Shown: piece by piece, positions 1-6,886 of the stretch
How positions within the stretch are numbered: the stretch's first letter is position 1
Layout: each line of letters starts with the position of its first letter
The notes under the pieces: generated by a model
What the model was told of the DNA's origin: nothing
Database searches by the model: none
The model's input: the letters and a program-made list of their open reading frames with translations, nothing else
Program-made: the position numbers and the translations under genes
IMG/VR virus record: IMGVR_UViG_3300030329_006014
Location: 1 to 49,782 of that record
Reading direction: 5' to 3' (one strand)
Source: a virus
Length of the DNA: 49,782 bases

Positions 1-125
1 TCGTACCGTTTTTCAATCTCGTCTTCTGGGTTAAAATCTAACTCTCTATCCATGCCTGTTTCAGCAAACATTATATGCAGTTCTTCCTCGTTTTTCTCAA
101 GCCATTCTTCAAATTCCATTTTCAT
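1..125 (-). CDS. hypothetical protein, 3' part outside the window
   Basis: An open frame on the minus strand starts at ATG 125-123 and stays open to the window edge for about 41 codons. The visible N-terminus begins MKMEFEEWLEKNEEEL and is strongly acidic. The start overlaps the end of the upstream gene by 17 nt, typical of the tight packing here. No family is recognised. Completeness cannot be judged because the C-terminus is missing. Confidence 0.55.
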   Translation of the reverse strand, partial: MKMEFEEWLEKNEEELHIMFAETGMDRELDFNPEDEIEKRY

Positions 126-342
126 TTTTTTTCTTTATGATTAAGCCTCTTTGTTCGGCAAATTCTTCGTCTAAGTATTCTGCAATATTTGTATTATCAA
201 AACCCCACGCTTGGATGACCTTAACTACTTCACCCATCATGATTTCAATATCAACATCATCGTGCGGGTACTCTACTGAAACTTTAGAGTACGGATACGT
301 TTCACCTCTTTGGTCTTTTGATGGTTCAATTGTTATTTTCAT
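109..342 (-). CDS. hypothetical protein (77 aa)
   Basis: Small acidic protein beginning MKITIEPSKDQRGETYPYS, with no signal peptide or membrane segment and a basic C-terminal tail. It overlaps the upstream gene by 17 nt and the downstream partial gene by 17 nt, so it looks like one cistron of a minus-strand run of tiny genes. I do not recognise a family; function unknown. Confidence 0.7.
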   Translation of the reverse strand: MKITIEPSKDQRGETYPYSKVSVEYPHDDVDIEIMMGEVVKVIQAWGFDNTNIAEYLDEEFAEQRGLIIKKKNENGI

Positions 343-580
343 TTATCCACTCCGCTAATTCTTTTGCTGACTCTTTACTTAAAACTAACTGGTCTTCGTA
401 ATAGTTACCTTTCGTTAACACCATCCAGCATAACTTTAGTCTCATCCACCAAGTTAATTTGACAGGGTTTAAGCCCTCTCGCCAAAAACTGACATAGATT
501 TCTTCTTCGTCATCAAACTTGGTAAGTAGCATACCTTCGCCGTGACAACTACATTTAATAAATTTTTCTTGGTCTGCCAT
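326..580 (-). CDS. hypothetical protein (84 aa) with N-terminal CSCHGEG motif
   Basis: Small soluble protein. The N-terminus contains KCSCHGEGM followed by an acidic FDDEEEIYVSFW segment, a pattern I associate with short uncharacterised phage proteins. The Cys-x-Cys-His group could bind a metal, but there is no second cysteine pair. Its start codon directly follows the stop of the 35-aa gene upstream. Function unknown. Confidence 0.75.
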   Translation of the reverse strand: MADQEKFIKCSCHGEGMLLTKFDDEEEIYVSFWREGLNPVKLTWWMRLKLCWMVLTKGNYYEDQLVLSKESAKELAEWINENNN

Positions 581-688
581 TTATTTAAATTTTTCTTTTA
601 TCCACAAATATGGAAGCTCAATTATGGTCTTTAAAAAATAAGCTGCACCCCAAAAGGCAAGTAATAGTAAATCTTTAGCCTTGTCCAT
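581..688 (-). CDS. small single-span membrane protein (35 aa)
   Basis: Begins MDKAKDLLLLAFWGAAYFLK and ends with a charged KEKFK tail. The central stretch is hydrophobic enough for one membrane span. The stop codon abuts the next start, which is the usual gene spacing here and supports it being real. Too short to assign; a role in the envelope is inference only. Confidence 0.5.
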   Translation of the reverse strand: MDKAKDLLLLAFWGAAYFLKTIIELPYLWIKEKFK

Positions 689-697
689 TTTACCTAA

Positions 698-988
698 TCA
701 TTTGTCTGGCCCATTAATTATCTTTAGCAGCCCAACGTCAGAAAGATTATTAATTCTTTTTTGTACTTGGTGTTTATTTTCCATTATCCAGTTATAGAGC
801 GTACTGCTGCCATGTCCATATCCGTAAGGAAGTGGGCGATAATCCTTAGTTTGTATTTCTGGCGGCCTACCCCATTTTATAGGAAATGGTTTCCCGTTGG
901 AACTGTAGTACACCGTCGTCTTACAAGGAAGACAACAGCATCCGGTTAAATAAAATGCTAATAATAAAGTTAATAATATAATTTTCAT
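698..988 (-). CDS. predicted lipoprotein (96 aa)
   Basis: The N-terminus MKIILLTLLLAFYLTGCCC is a signal peptide with a type II lipobox (LTGC), so the mature protein should be lipid-modified at the first cysteine and sit in the host envelope. The mature part is Pro/Tyr/Gly-rich and then polar. It starts right after the upstream gene. It is one of several lipoproteins in this window, which also encodes a signal peptidase I (though that enzyme does not process lipoproteins). Function unknown. Confidence 0.75.
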   Translation of the reverse strand: MKIILLTLLLAFYLTGCCCLPCKTTVYYSSNGKPFPIKWGRPPEIQTKDYRPLPYGYGHGSSTLYNWIMENKHQVQKRINNLSDVGLLKIINGPDK

Positions 989-1273
989 TTAATAAATTTT
1001 AGTCTCTGTAAAAGTTCCGTCCTCTTCCATTACCCAAACTACATCCCCCTCTTCGCATTGTCTGGACGGCTTTAATTCATATTCTCCTCTATTGTTTGTG
1101 ACTCCAACTGTCTTGGTACAATGTTGTAAATACTCTAGCTTAGTTGTTCTTATTGCACCGTTTACCGCTCCGGCTTCCAACTTCTTCTTTGTTAATCTCT
1201 TGCGTTTGGGTTTCTTCTTAAGATTTCCCACAACACTTGTTCCTAAGTTATTATGTTCTCCAATATCTTTCAA
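989..1273 (-). CDS. hypothetical basic protein (94 aa)
   Basis: The N-terminal third is very basic (KKKPKRKRLTKKK), followed by a more acidic C-terminal part with a WVMEEDGTF segment. The basic stretch could bind nucleic acid. Its start overlaps the stop of the upstream membrane-protein gene by 4 nt (ATGA), implying translational coupling. No family recognised. Confidence 0.7.
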   Translation of the reverse strand: MKDIGEHNNLGTSVVGNLKKKPKRKRLTKKKLEAGAVNGAIRTTKLEYLQHCTKTVGVTNNRGEYELKPSRQCEEGDVVWVMEEDGTFTETKIY

Positions 1274-1479
1274 TAATGCCCCCCTTCACTTCCTTCTGGC
1301 GGCAATTTATATAAATTATTTTTATTTTTATCAAAACTCTGCCACCATTTTGGTATTTCTTTAAACAAGAAAAAAACAGTTAAACCCCACAAAGATACAG
1401 CTATGCATATCAACGCCCATTTAATTCCTACAAGAGCGTTTATGACCGTTGTTATGTTGTGGATTTCCTGAGAACTCAT
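1270..1479 (-). CDS. small membrane protein (69 aa), ExbD-linked
   Basis: Begins MSSQEIHNITTVINALVG and has one hydrophobic span (about residues 20-42), then a short polar tail. I chose ATG 1479 because a GGGAG ribosome-binding site lies 8 nt upstream; a longer in-frame start would run across most of the ExbD-like gene's end. It follows that gene by 4 nt, so it may work with the ExbB/ExbD-like pair. Function unknown. Confidence 0.7.
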   Translation of the reverse strand: MSSQEIHNITTVINALVGIKWALICIAVSLWGLTVFFLFKEIPKWWQSFDKNKNNLYKLPPEGSEGGHY

Positions 1480-1483
1480 TATT

Positions 1484-2071
1484 TTATTCTCCCAATGGGT
1501 TTGATAGGTTCGCTGGCAATTCATTGATGTCAATGATATTACCTTCTTTATCTGTTTTAAATCGGAAAGCCGTCTTTTCTTCTCCCGTTGCTTCAAATAT
1601 TTTTTCTTTCGTAACAACTTCTTGAAAAGGCTTTATTCTTATTAATTTAATAGTACATTTTACAGGCTCCTCGTCCACCTTTGAATAAACATGGACTGTT
1701 ACTATATTTTCCCCCTCAGTAACACCTCTGAAAGAAACTACCTCTTCGTGAAACTTAACAATCAGCCCTCCTTCTTCTGGTAGAGTGTTATTTCTTCTGC
1801 CTAGGGCATCATGATCTAGACTAATTAAGCTTCCTTGACCTCCTTCTCTCCTATTAAAAGAAACTTTATGACCTGAAGCAGACTGGACATAAATATCCAA
1901 ATCATCAGCACTATTACCGTCCCACGTTAATACAACTTCAAATAGTACGTTGGGTGGCCGCATTTTAGTCTTTTGCTCTTCGGTTTTAAGAAGAAAAAGG
2001 ATTGCTACAAGCATAAGCAAACAACAAAACAACACATCAATAAATGGTCTAAATGAAAAAAACTTACGCAT
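1484..2071 (-). CDS. ExbD/TolR-like membrane protein with extra C-terminal domain (195 aa)
   Basis: The N-terminus reads RPFIDVLFCCLLMLVAILF at about residues 8-26: a single membrane span with an aspartate (D12) in the PFIDV motif that in ExbD/TolR carries the proton. After it comes a periplasm-facing beta-rich domain with a DDLDIYV segment and SLDHDALGRRNN, resembling calcium-type beta domains of the YfaP/DUF2135 kind rather than the normal ExbD periplasmic domain. An ExbB/TolQ-like gene lies about 600 bp upstream on the same strand. The pair is predicted to form a proton-motive-force-driven complex in the host inner membrane. The target is unknown. Confidence 0.65.
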   Translation of the reverse strand: MRKFFSFRPFIDVLFCCLLMLVAILFLLKTEEQKTKMRPPNVLFEVVLTWDGNSADDLDIYVQSASGHKVSFNRREGGQGSLISLDHDALGRRNNTLPEEGGLIVKFHEEVVSFRGVTEGENIVTVHVYSKVDEEPVKCTIKLIRIKPFQEVVTKEKIFEATGEEKTAFRFKTDKEGNIIDINELPANLSNPLGE

Positions 2072-2086
2072 TATCCTGTCTCCATG

Positions 2087-2350
2087 TTAATCCCACTGAC
2101 TTCTAAATTTGTGTTCTGTTCTTGGTCGAGAAGCTCTTTCCAACTCAGCTTGCCTGAGTTCATGTACGGTTAACGGTTTACCTTGCTCCTCTTCCGTGAT
2201 CTCCCAATTATCCAAAATCAATTTAGCTAACCAAAGCTGAAATGGGATTGCTGCAAAGCCTAACGTGAAGACTATGGCTATGAACCAAAGAGCTATGGCT
2301 TTGGTGTGGTCACTCCATTTTATATTTAATTTTGACCTATATATTTTCAC
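2087..2350 (-). CDS. membrane protein (87 aa)
   Basis: One or two hydrophobic segments (about residues 18-48, ALWFIAIVFTLGFAAIPFQL and on) are followed by a charged C-terminal tail rich in Glu and Arg. It lies between tRNA-Ile and the ExbD-like gene, 15 nt from the latter, and is probably co-transcribed with it. No family recognised; a component of the ExbB/ExbD-like complex is possible by location only. Confidence 0.7.
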   Translation of the reverse strand: MKIYRSKLNIKWSDHTKAIALWFIAIVFTLGFAAIPFQLWLAKLILDNWEITEEEQGKPLTVHELRQAELERASRPRTEHKFRSQWD

Positions 2351-2354
2351 AATT

Positions 2355-2431
2355 TGGTACTCCGAGTGGGCATCGAACCCACAACCTCACGCTTATAAGG
2401 CGTGTGCTCTAACCCCTTGAGCTACCGGAGC
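2355..2431 (-). tRNA. tRNA-Ile (UAU)
   Basis: Cloverleaf read on the minus strand. The acceptor arms GCTCCGG and TCGGAGT pair with two G-U pairs, D stem GCTC/GAGC, anticodon stem CACGC/GCGTG with loop CTTATAA giving anticodon UAU, and T arm GTGGG-TTCGATG-CCCAC. The CCA end is encoded. It should read AUA, which is frequent in these AT-rich genes. Confidence 0.93.
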
Positions 2432-2440
2432 TAAAGCTTT

Positions 2441-2710
2441 TTAGTTATTTATTATTCTATTCTTTAAATTAAATTTTTCCATCAAATTAGACACACCGAT
2501 TATTTCAATGCCTACTTGAGTATTTACTTCGTCTGTGTCTATTGATACCATGCTGCCCTGCTTGTCTGCGTAAACCATTACTGCACCCACTTGACCTTGA
2601 GGTGGGGCTACGTAGATATACATAACATCAGCTTCTTCATCGTAGCTGATTCTGTTATCAAAGTCGTACATATCGTACTCCCCGTAACCTTCTGGAAATT
2701 CAGCTTTCAA
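2441..2710 (-). CDS. DUF2283-like protein (89 aa)
   Basis: Contains ISYDEEADVMYIYV and, later, VSIDTDEVNTQVGIEIIGV. Together these match the layout of DUF2283 proteins (a D-x-E-A-D-x-x-Y-I strand, then a G-I-E-I ending). That family is found widely in bacteria and phages with no known role. Here it overlaps the ExbB-like gene by 4 nt and is translationally coupled to it. Confidence 0.7.
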   Translation of the reverse strand: MKAEFPEGYGEYDMYDFDNRISYDEEADVMYIYVAPPQGQVGAVMVYADKQGSMVSIDTDEVNTQVGIEIIGVSNLMEKFNLKNRIINN

Positions 2711-3192
2711 TTTTTATTTTCCTTATTTTCTAATTTAAATTTTAGAATCATAAGTTGAATTTGCAACGGTAAGCTAAATACAATCCCGCAGACTGTTGTG
2801 TAAAACGCCGTATTTAACCCTTCTTTTAAACCAGCCACAATTTGTGATGTAGGTAATGAACTGTCTAAACTTCCTTCCGTTGAAATGATTAGCCCGATAA
2901 TTGTTCCTAACAAGCCTAAAGAGAAAAAATGTTCCGCTGAAAACCACCCCAAATAAGAACGCTTCGTTAAATACTCCTTGGCGTCGTTTTCTCTATTCTG
3001 ATTCATTTTATCCGCCAAATAGCAAAGCCTTCCTATATACGATGCAACGCATAAATACAAAAACATAATTAGAATAGAAATATATGAAAGATCATTCTTA
3101 ATCATTGTTGAAATCGCTCCCTTTTGCTCTGCAAAAAAGACTGCCGTAACTACGAGGGCATTTACTAAAAACCATTTTGTAAAAGTTTTCAT
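2707..3192 (-). CDS. MotA/TolQ/ExbB-like proton channel protein (161 aa)
   Basis: Three to four hydrophobic segments. The diagnostic part is FFSLGLLGTIIGLIIS (about residues 89-104) followed, after a soluble loop, by LNTAFYTTVCGIVFSLPLQ (about 127-145). This matches the G-L-x-G-T-x-x-G-x-I and A-L-x-T-x-x-G-x-x-x-x-I-P pattern of TolQ/ExbB/MotA. It is shorter than ExbB (about 240 aa), with a reduced cytoplasmic loop. With the ExbD-like product downstream it should form a proton-driven stator-like complex in the host inner membrane. Confidence 0.75.
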   Translation of the reverse strand: MKTFTKWFLVNALVVTAVFFAEQKGAISTMIKNDLSYISILIMFLYLCVASYIGRLCYLADKMNQNRENDAKEYLTKRSYLGWFSAEHFFSLGLLGTIIGLIISTEGSLDSSLPTSQIVAGLKEGLNTAFYTTVCGIVFSLPLQIQLMILKFKLENKENKN

Positions 3193-3193
3193 T

Positions 3194-3538
3194 TTATTTC
3201 CAGTGTTCCTCTATAACATTTACACTTATTTCACCTAAATACCACACCTGACAACTAAAGTCTCCAATAACAGACCAATTCATCACATTTTGAACCATAA
3301 ATAGGGAATTTAGACTCTGATTATCATTAATTTTCGTAAAAATACACTCTATTTCAGGTTTGCCGTCAGTTTCAAGCCTTACTATCGTAGAGGGAGAAAT
3401 ATTTTTGAATCCACCCACTACCTTTCTACAAAAATCTAAAGATACATCTGGATTTTTAGTCATTTTGATAGACTCTAAATCCGTACCTACTGAAGCAACG
3501 CCATTCAGCAATAAATGATATACATATTTTTCGTGCAA
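3194..3538 (-). CDS. hypothetical protein (114 aa)
   Basis: Soluble protein beginning MHEKYVYHLLLNGVAS, with alternating hydrophobic residues that suggest a beta-rich fold and no signal or membrane segment. It ends 1 nt before the ExbB-like start and so is likely in the same transcript. No family recognised. Confidence 0.7.
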   Translation of the reverse strand: MHEKYVYHLLLNGVASVGTDLESIKMTKNPDVSLDFCRKVVGGFKNISPSTIVRLETDGKPEIECIFTKINDNQSLNSLFMVQNVMNWSVIGDFSCQVWYLGEISVNVIEEHWK

Positions 3539-3551
3539 TTCATCTAATTTT

Positions 3552-3791
3552 TTATAAAAAATCTCTTTGGCGTCTCCGTTGAATATATATTTTCTCGTGG
3601 GCAGACCTTTTCTCTCTTTCTAGTAAGGTTAAATTCTTTTTAAGCCTAGATAATTCACTATCTAAGTTATTTATTTTAGATTTTAACCTAGAGATTTTCC
3701 ATTTTAGTAACCTACTCACTGGTCTTTTTTTTATCTTTCGGAAAAAGGTTTTTTTCCCCATGTTTTTTACATATTTCATCCCACCAATCAT
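3552..3791 (-). CDS. small basic coiled-coil protein (79 aa)
   Basis: A basic N-terminus (KKTFFRKIKKRP) is followed by a heptad-rich helix (about residues 30-70). The start at 3791 overlaps the upstream 55-aa gene by 80 nt; in-frame ATGs at 3779 and 3761 would shorten this overlap, and the sequence does not decide between them. Possibly a DNA- or RNA-binding helical protein; function unknown. Confidence 0.55.
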   Translation of the reverse strand: MIGGMKYVKNMGKKTFFRKIKKRPVSRLLKWKISRLKSKINNLDSELSRLKKNLTLLEREKRSAHEKIYIQRRRQRDFL

Positions 3792-3879
3792 CTTTTGAGG
3801 CTTTTTGGGGGTTATTTATGTCTATGGGGGTTCTATGTACGTGTTTTCCTGTTGTGTTTATTTTAATTTCTTTAGCCAT
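3712..3879 (-). CDS. hypothetical protein (55 aa)
   Basis: Begins MAKEIKINTTGKHVHRTPID and ends in a lysine-rich tail. ATG 3879 was preferred because an in-frame upstream start would overlap the preceding gene by more than 60 nt. It lies 1 nt after the preceding gene's stop. Its 3' half overlaps the coiled-coil gene in another frame. No family recognised. Confidence 0.55.
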   Translation of the reverse strand: MAKEIKINTTGKHVHRTPIDINNPQKASKDDWWDEICKKHGEKNLFPKDKKKTSE

Positions 3880-3880
3880 G

Positions 3881-4180
3881 TTATAGTTTTTCTTGATATT
3901 GATCTGTTTTTCGTTCAAATTCCAAAGACAAATTAAACATAGACGCATTTCTCAAAACAAAATAAGTTAAAATTATAAAACGAGATTTTACTAATTCCTC
4001 TTCCACCGTACAGTAAATACTCAAAGAATGTGACAATGATTTCTCGGAAGAAAAATATTCCTCTATTGCTCGTGTCGCCGCCTCAGTGCAAGCAGCTTCG
4101 TAGGAGGCGAATAAAGACTTATCTAATTCAATCTTTTTTTCAAATTCTCCACAAACAACTTTAAAATTTTGTTTATCCAT
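3881..4180 (-). CDS. hypothetical protein (99 aa)
   Basis: Begins MDKQNFKVVCGEFEKKIELD and contains a helical region rich in Ala and Glu (about residues 25-50). It is the first gene after the 4.2-4.5 kb non-coding region and has its own promoter, whose -10 box ends 9 nt before the ATG, so its mRNA should be nearly leaderless. No family recognised. Confidence 0.75.
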   Translation of the reverse strand: MDKQNFKVVCGEFEKKIELDKSLFASYEAACTEAATRAIEEYFSSEKSLSHSLSIYCTVEEELVKSRFIILTYFVLRNASMFNLSLEFERKTDQYQEKL

Positions 4181-4189
4181 ACTTACTAA

Positions 4190-4217
4190 AGAATAGTACG
4201 TTTTTTTTGAAGTTCAA
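4190..4217 (-). promoter_or_regulatory. sigma-70-type promoter for the 99-aa gene
   Basis: Minus strand: TTGAAC, 16 nt, TATTCT, then 9 nt to ATG 4180. The -35 box begins just past the T-run of the terminator at 4219-4260, so one transcript ends where the next begins. Confidence 0.65.
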
Positions 4218-4218
4218 G

Positions 4219-4260
4219 AAAAAAGGCGATGCAATTAATCCGTTAAGAAGCTGCACCGCC
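4219..4260 (-). terminator. rho-independent terminator
   Basis: Minus strand: arms GGCGGTGCA and TGCATCGCC (9 pairs, one G-U) flank an 18-nt loop and are followed by TTTTTT. It ends the transcript covering the 4.26-4.49 kb non-coding region. Its arms nearly match those of the terminator at 12244-12274. Confidence 0.85.
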
Positions 4261-4480
4261 CTTAGGTTGAAAATTAATGGGTGGGAGGATTCTCATTTAC
4301 CTCCATCGTTTCGGGGTCACAGCTTGAGTTTCGTGAGAAACCCTACTTTGAACCAGCCCTTGTAAGCCCCCAGAGGCGGTAACCTCCTGCCTACAAGCCC
4401 TGTACCTTAACTGCCGCGACAGCAGCTTATTCGGTCACACCCTTTGCTGATGATCAACCAGCAAAATTATTTAAAAGAAC
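4219..4480 (-). ncRNA. candidate structured non-coding RNA
   Basis: There is no plausible gene in this roughly 260-nt stretch, which is more GC-rich than its surroundings. Read on the minus strand it folds into consecutive hairpins: TTTGCTG/CAGCAAA (near 4445-4466), CTTGTAGGC/GCTTACAAG (near 4340-4400) enclosing a GAGG/CCTC stem, GTTTC-TCAC-GAAAC, TGGAGG/CCTCCCA, and finally the terminator hairpin. No tmRNA ends, tRNA-like domain or intron core are visible. It may instead be a long 3' untranslated region of the 112-aa gene. Confidence 0.45.
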
Positions 4481-4498
4481 AATTAAAGCTTTTAAGCT

Positions 4499-4837
4499 TT
4501 AGTGCCACATACATACTCCAACCTTACTAACTTCTTTCTTACTAACAACTGCTCCATGTTTGGAATCGGAATGCCATTTATACTTTCGATGGGGCCTGTG
4601 ATATATATCCTTTGGGCCTACAACCATGACAAGTTCACCATTTTCCAGAGCCTCTCTATACTTTTCTCCATCTCCGAAAGTATGATTTGCAAGAATCTTG
4701 TTGAGAACCTTCATCATGTCCAATTCCATTTTGTCAGAATTACTTGTTGCTTTTATGTAATACTGTACCGCTTCGTAGATCATCATCTGGTCTGATGAGT
4801 CAAACATATACTCTTTATTTTCGCTAATTGTTTTCAT
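4499..4837 (-). CDS. hypothetical protein (112 aa)
   Basis: Helical N-terminal half beginning MKTISENKEYMFDSSDQ, then a His-rich segment (IYHRPHRKYKWHSDSKHG). A TATAAT sequence ends 8 nt before the ATG, which fits the near-leaderless pattern seen elsewhere, although no good -35 box is present. It ends at the border of the candidate non-coding RNA. No family recognised. Confidence 0.7.
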   Translation of the reverse strand: MKTISENKEYMFDSSDQMMIYEAVQYYIKATSNSDKMELDMMKVLNKILANHTFGDGEKYREALENGELVMVVGPKDIYHRPHRKYKWHSDSKHGAVVSKKEVSKVGVCMWH

Positions 4838-4846
4838 TTTTTAATA

Positions 4847-5173
4847 TTATAAGATAAAAATTTTAGAATCTTCTATAAAAACCCTCGGAGAATATTCATC
4901 TATTTCCTTACCGTTTTTAATATTTACAAATTTACTTTTACCCTTTTTGGTGGTGACTTGATGCTTCCATTTCGGGCGGGGAGATTTCTTCTCCTCCAGA
5001 GAATGAATGTCGTCCAAATCCACTACACCCTTGATGGCTCTTTTAAGAACGTGAGCATCTCCCATCTCAAGAGCGTGTGTACGCTTCAGGACAGTTAAGT
5101 CGCTACTATACTTCTTGTTGCCCTTAACTTCAAGACATTTCTTCTTCGGATTGTAATGAACCACTACTTTCAT
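4847..5173 (-). CDS. hypothetical protein (108 aa)
   Basis: Lysine-rich soluble protein beginning MKVVVHYNPKKKCLEVKG, with no membrane segment. It begins 1 nt after the end of the 71-aa gene and is probably co-transcribed from the promoter at 5397-5424. No family recognised; the basic composition would allow nucleic-acid binding. Confidence 0.7.
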   Translation of the reverse strand: MKVVVHYNPKKKCLEVKGNKKYSSDLTVLKRTHALEMGDAHVLKRAIKGVVDLDDIHSLEEKKSPRPKWKHQVTTKKGKSKFVNIKNGKEIDEYSPRVFIEDSKIFIL

Positions 5174-5174
5174 G

Positions 5175-5390
5175 TTAACTGGCGTGAACTAATTCACTCT
5201 CTTGCTTGTATTTTTCTACCTCTTCGTCGGTAGCAAGTCTTAGATCAGAAGCTTTTGCTCCTAGAAGGGTATCGGAATGAGGTTCTGAAGTCATCACTGA
5301 TGACGAATTCATTTTGCTTCTAACTCTTTCTACTCTCCCTCTGTTAAAATTGAAGTAGAGGCTACCGTTTTTTATTTCTTTTATCCTCAT
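5175..5390 (-). CDS. hypothetical protein (71 aa)
   Basis: Begins MRIKEIKNGSLYFNFNRGR and ends with an acidic helix containing ATDEEVEKYKQE. The start ATG 5390 lies 6 nt after a TATCAT box of a well-formed promoter, so translation should begin at the very 5' end of the mRNA. Its first 29 nt overlap the 57-aa MNGKGD gene in another frame. Function unknown. Confidence 0.75.
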   Translation of the reverse strand: MRIKEIKNGSLYFNFNRGRVERVRSKMNSSSVMTSEPHSDTLLGAKASDLRLATDEEVEKYKQESELVHAS

Positions 5391-5535
5391 GTTTTGATGA
5401 TAGAGGATTTTTTTGAGGGGTCAATCTTTTTTTTCGTTTTTTCCACCAAGGGGTGCTTGGGCCAAAAATTGCGTCGAAATTTTCATCAAATTTCTTTTTA
5501 TCCACTGGTCTTGGGCTGTCTCCTTTTCCGTTCAT
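5362..5535 (-). CDS. MNGKGD-type small phage protein (57 aa)
   Basis: The N-terminus MNGKGDSPRPVDKKKFDEN followed by FDAIFG is a recognisable signature of a short protein found in many unrelated tailed phages, whose function is unknown. The C-terminal half here is unusually long and basic. The start overlaps the upstream stop as ATGA, and the gene contains the promoter of the next gene. Confidence 0.8.
   Translation of the reverse strand: MNGKGDSPRPVDKKKFDENFDAIFGPSTPWWKKRKKRLTPQKNPLSSKHEDKRNKKR
5397..5424 (-). promoter_or_regulatory. sigma-70-type promoter for the 71-aa gene
   Basis: Minus strand: TTGACC, 16 nt, TATCAT, then 6 nt to ATG 5390. It lies inside the MNGKGD gene. The predicted transcript starts at or next to the ATG. 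Confidence 0.75.
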
Positions 5536-5984
5536 TTATATTTTTTCTTAAACTTTTTACATTTTCCTGTTGATGCGCCCATTTCTCTTTTGCCAAAGAT
5601 TTCTTCGTAATTATCTTTATACTGCTTGCTGGGAGGGGATAGTGTTACAGGCATTCTGTCTTCATCTTTGTAAATTTTTGTTCGTTTTTTTTGCACATGA
5701 TCCTTGTGTCCATTATCTTCAAGCCATTCATAAACGTAAGAGTTTCCATCTTCGTCAACCTTTTTGGGGGTCGATTGGTATTTATTTGCTGTTCTAGGAA
5801 TGTAGCCAATTTCAGCTTGCTTTCTTCTATGCTTGTCTATGCCAGCATCCCCCGTAAGCTTCACTCCTTTCTGCGCTTTTTTATGATGCGGCCTACGCTT
5901 ACCTTTTCCTGCGTCAATAGTACCATCTTTTCTAAGCTTCTTTTTTTTCTCGTGGTAATTTTTATAATCTTTAGACTTGCTCAT
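5532..5984 (-). CDS. basic hypothetical protein (150 aa)
   Basis: Very basic, lysine-rich protein starting MSKSKDYKNYHEKKKK. A strong AAAGGAGG ribosome-binding site precedes ATG 5984, which overlaps the epimerase stop (ATGA). The C-terminal NYEEIFGKRE echoes the ENFDAIFG motif of the next gene, perhaps a shared short module. High charge suggests nucleic-acid binding or a virion-packaged protein, but no family is recognised. Confidence 0.75.
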   Translation of the reverse strand: MSKSKDYKNYHEKKKKLRKDGTIDAGKGKRRPHHKKAQKGVKLTGDAGIDKHRRKQAEIGYIPRTANKYQSTPKKVDEDGNSYVYEWLEDNGHKDHVQKKRTKIYKDEDRMPVTLSPPSKQYKDNYEEIFGKREMGASTGKCKKFKKKYK

Positions 5985-6886
5985 TTCGCCTCCTTTAACC
6001 AATCCTCAAGCCTGACTTTGGGTTTCCACCCCAATAAATTTTTAATTTTATTTGAATCTGCTAACGTACTGCGAGCCTCACCCAGTCTGGGTGAAAGGAA
6101 GATATATTTATTTCCAATCATTTTGGCAATATCCAATACAGAATGATTTCTTCCTGTCCCTACATTGAGTATTTCTCCAAACACATCCTCGTTGTACGTT
6201 TCTGCGGCTAGAATGTTAGCGTTAACCACATCTTTTACATGGGTAAAATCTCTAGTCTGGAGGCCATCTCCCACAATGGTCATATCTTCTCCCGCGTCTC
6301 GCTGTCTTAAAAATATTCCAATTACAGGAGCGTATGAACCTTTTAGGGGCTGCCTTTCTCCGTAGACGTTGAAATATCTAAAAGTAACTGTATTGAGATC
6401 GTATAAATTGTTATACATTTTGCACAAGTCTTCAGCGGCCACCTTGCTTACTGAATAAGGGTTTAAGCAATCCCTATCCATCTCTTCATGCAAGGGTGGT
6501 TCATTTTTCAATCCGTAAGCCGAAGAAGTTGAAGAATATAAAACTCTTTCTACTCCGTGATGACGAGCAAGCTCAAGAATATTTAATGTTCCTATAAAAT
6601 TCACAGAACAAGTATCGAGTGGCTCTTTGATGCTGTAAGGAATCCTTGAACGAGCCGCCAAGTGAAAAACTGTATCTATTTGGTGGTTATTAAAGACATG
6701 TTCTACTTCACTGTAATCAGATATATCATATCCATAATAGGTCGCCTGATTTCTGTAATGATATTTTTCGTTAGCGGCGGAAGATTCGTTATCTACTACC
6801 ACTACGCTCTTACCTCTATCTATAAGCTCATCAACTAAGTGACCACCTATAAATCCGCAACCTCCTGTGACTAAAACATTTTCCAT
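5981..6886 (-). CDS. NAD-dependent sugar-nucleotide epimerase/dehydratase (301 aa)
   Basis: Extended short-chain dehydrogenase/reductase. The N-terminal Rossmann motif is TGGCGFIGGH (residues 7-16). The catalytic site is seen as SSTSSAYG and YSVSKVAAE (the Y-x-x-x-K pair), and NVYGERQ plus QTRDFTHVKDV fit UDP-glucose/GlcNAc 4-epimerases or dTDP-glucose dehydratases. It should interconvert or modify a nucleotide sugar in the host cytoplasm, in line with the several glycosyltransferases in the window. Substrate cannot be decided. Its ATG lies 15 nt from that of a divergent gene. Confidence 0.9.
   Translation of the reverse strand: MENVLVTGGCGFIGGHLVDELIDRGKSVVVVDNESSAANEKYHYRNQATYYGYDISDYSEVEHVFNNHQIDTVFHLAARSRIPYSIKEPLDTCSVNFIGTLNILELARHHGVERVLYSSTSSAYGLKNEPPLHEEMDRDCLNPYSVSKVAAEDLCKMYNNLYDLNTVTFRYFNVYGERQPLKGSYAPVIGIFLRQRDAGEDMTIVGDGLQTRDFTHVKDVVNANILAAETYNEDVFGEILNVGTGRNHSVLDIAKMIGNKYIFLSPRLGEARSTLADSNKIKNLLGWKPKVRLEDWLKEAK

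Noticed and set aside
1092-1364. Plus-strand frames opposite the minus-strand genes (for example here and at 5691-6146)
   Set aside because: They are mirror frames of well-supported minus-strand genes, rich in Phe/Leu/Ser with no ribosome-binding site or family match.
4219-4480. 6S RNA or RNase P RNA
   Set aside because: Some short words look like 6S or RNase P pieces, but the long 6S bulged stem and the conserved RNase P P4 sequence are absent.
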